Assembly (NCBI RefSeq): GCF_009455625.1
Contig: NZ_QPEQ01000001.1
Location: forward strand, 3,038,001 to 3,102,000
Length of the DNA stretch: 64,000 nt
Source of the DNA: Paraburkholderia bonniea
GTDB lineage: Bacteria; Pseudomonadota; Gammaproteobacteria; Burkholderiales; Burkholderiaceae
Direction of reading: 5' to 3'
The notes under the pieces were generated by a model. That model worked only from the letters and a program-made list of their open reading frames with translations. It did not search any database and was not told the origin of the DNA. The position numbers and the translations under genes are program-made. How positions within the stretch are numbered: the first letter of the stretch is position 1; every line of letters begins with the position of its first letter. Of this stretch, positions 62,790 through 64,000 are shown piece by piece.

Positions 62790-64000
62790 ATGAATCAATC
62801 CCCCACCGCTATACCCAACCCGCCTCTCACCATTCAGCCTCCCGCGTGGGTCAGGCAGCGCCAGCTCATCGACTGGGTACAGCGTGTCGCCGCGTTGACC
62901 AAGCCCGATCAGGTGGTTTGGTGCGATGGCTCGCAAGAAGAATACGACCGGCTATGCGCGCAGATGGTGGCAGCCGGCACGCTGCAACCCCTCAACCCAG
63001 CCAAACGGCCGAATTCTTATCTGGCCTGGTCGGACCCATCCGATGTGGCGCGCGTCGAAGACCGCACGTTCATCTGCTCGCCACGCCGTGAGGATGCGGG
63101 CCCGACCAATCACTGGGTTGAACCGGCCGAAATGCGGCTCACGCTCGATGGCTTGTTCGATGGCGCTATGCGCGGCCGCACGATGTATGTCGTGCCGTTT
63201 TCGATGGGGCCCCTGGGTTCGCCTATCGCGCACATCGGGGTCGAACTGAGCGATAGCCCGTATGTGGTGACCAACATGCGCATCATGACGCGCATGGGTC
63301 GTCAGGTGTATGACGTGCTCGGCACGGATGGCCCGTTCGTGCCTTGCGTGCATTCGGTCGGTGCGCCGCTGGCGGCTGGCCAGGCCGACGTCGCCTGGCC
63401 CTGCAACGACACCAAGTACATCGTTCACTTTCCCGAAACCCGCGAAATCTGGAGCTATGGCTCGGGCTATGGCGGCAATGCGCTGCTCGGCAAGAAATGC
63501 TTCGCGCTGCGCATCGCCTCAACCATGGGGCGAGATCAGGGCTGGCTGGCAGAACACATGCTGATTCTCGGCGTGACCTCGCCGCAAGGGCGCAAATATC
63601 ACGTGGCGGCAGCGTTCCCGTCAGCGTGCGGCAAAACCAACTTTGCCATGCTGATCCCGCCACAGGCGCTCGGTGGCTGGAGCGTCTCGACCATCGGCGA
63701 TGACATCGCCTGGATCAAGCCGGGCAAGGATGGCCGCCTGTACGCGATCAATCCTGAGGCGGGTTATTTCGGCGTTGCGCCAGGCACTAGCGAGAAAACC
63801 AATTTCAACGCGATGGCGACGTTGAAAGAAAACGTCATCTTCACCAATGTCGCGCTCACCGAGGATGGCGATGTCTGGTGGGAAGGCATGACCGACACGC
63901 CGCCCGAACATCTGACCGACTGGCAGCGCCAGCCATGGACCCCTGCCATCGCGCGCGAAACTGGCCGCAAAGCAGCGCATCCAAACGCGCGCTTTACCGC
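62790..64000 (+). CDS. pckG: Phosphoenolpyruvate carboxykinase (GTP), 5' part
   Basis: The first 403 codons; the gene runs off the right edge (full length about 610-620). Starts [12 protein letters not shown] after GGAGACACG. GTP-type PEPCK marks: the P-loop FPSACGKTN (about residues 277-285), [30 protein letters not shown] and the following IGDDIAWI. It converts oxaloacetate and GTP to phosphoenolpyruvate in gluconeogenesis. Confidence 0.95.
   Translation, partial: MNQSPTAIPNPPLTIQPPAWVRQRQLIDWVQRVAALTKPDQVVWCDGSQEEYDRLCAQMVAAGTLQPLNPAKRPNSYLAWSDPSDVARVEDRTFICSPRREDAGPTNHWVEPAEMRLTLDGLFDGAMRGRTMYVVPFSMGPLGSPIAHIGVELSDSPYVVTNMRIMTRMGRQVYDVLGTDGPFVPCVHSVGAPLAAGQADVAWPCNDTKYIVHFPETREIWSYGSGYGGNALLGKKCFALRIASTMGRDQGWLAEHMLILGVTSPQGRKYHVAAAFPSACGKTNFAMLIPPQALGGWSVSTIGDDIAWIKPGKDGRLYAINPEAGYFGVAPGTSEKTNFNAMATLKENVIFTNVALTEDGDVWWEGMTDTPPEHLTDWQRQPWTPAIARETGRKAAHPNARFT

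Noticed and set aside
62578..62793. 71-codon plus-strand frame before pckG
   Set aside because: Arg/Ser-rich with no signal or family features; lies in the promoter region of two genes.

Overview
The window looks like a chromosomal segment of a betaproteobacterium of the Burkholderiaceae (Burkholderia sensu lato). The reasons are an OmpC-type Burkholderia porin, an IS407-group element, a GTP-dependent PEP carboxykinase, a long two-partner-secretion haemagglutinin and moderately high GC. The species cannot be told from the sequence.

Region by region. 0.1-4.5 kb: a metal-uptake operon (DUF2946 protein, TonB-dependent receptor, PepSY reductase-like membrane protein). 4.5-11 kb: a DUF1996 lipoprotein, a zinc alcohol dehydrogenase, a block of 7/8-bp tandem repeats, the GTPase YchF, and a self-inhibited Fic protein behind four copies of an AAATGGGGTAAT-type box. 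11-16 kb: a divergent cadR/cadA cadmium-zinc resistance pair, a small zinc-ribbon protein and the DEAD-box helicase DbpA. 16-28 kb: a contact-dependent-inhibition style locus on the minus strand. It has a 3088-residue CdiA/FhaB-like protein, an overlapping two-TM immunity candidate, and a displaced second toxin tail split by an IS407-type insertion with a 4-bp target duplication, plus transposase and SymE relics. No outer-membrane TpsB partner is present.

28-34 kb: a broken beta-keto acid cleavage enzyme gene, then a compact cassette of a serine acetyltransferase, an AlaX-type tRNA-editing protein, an MFS transporter and a cysteine-synthase-like PLP enzyme, three of them joined by ATGA overlaps. 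It converges on a class III nucleotide cyclase. The cassette reads as a route to a beta-substituted alanine, with export and tRNA-editing self-protection. It is my best candidate for an undescribed system.

34.6-44.7 kb: a catabolic island of unknown substrate (two-subunit TtdAB/fumarase-type hydratase, PanE-like reductase, cupin, flavin reductase-like protein, amidohydrolase, porin, MFS importer, HpcH/HpaI aldolase, IclR regulator). 44.7-55.9 kb: a complete type I-F CRISPR-Cas system. Its array has 34 repeats, a leader next to cas6f, a repeat variant confined to the five newest units, and decayed repeats at the far end.

56-64 kb: a tandem pair of small DUF4398-type envelope proteins, an Ig-like/Kelch lipoprotein, a small phage relic beside tRNA-Lys(CUU), a patatin-like phospholipase, a D-2-hydroxyacid dehydrogenase and the 5' two thirds of pckG, which runs off the right edge.
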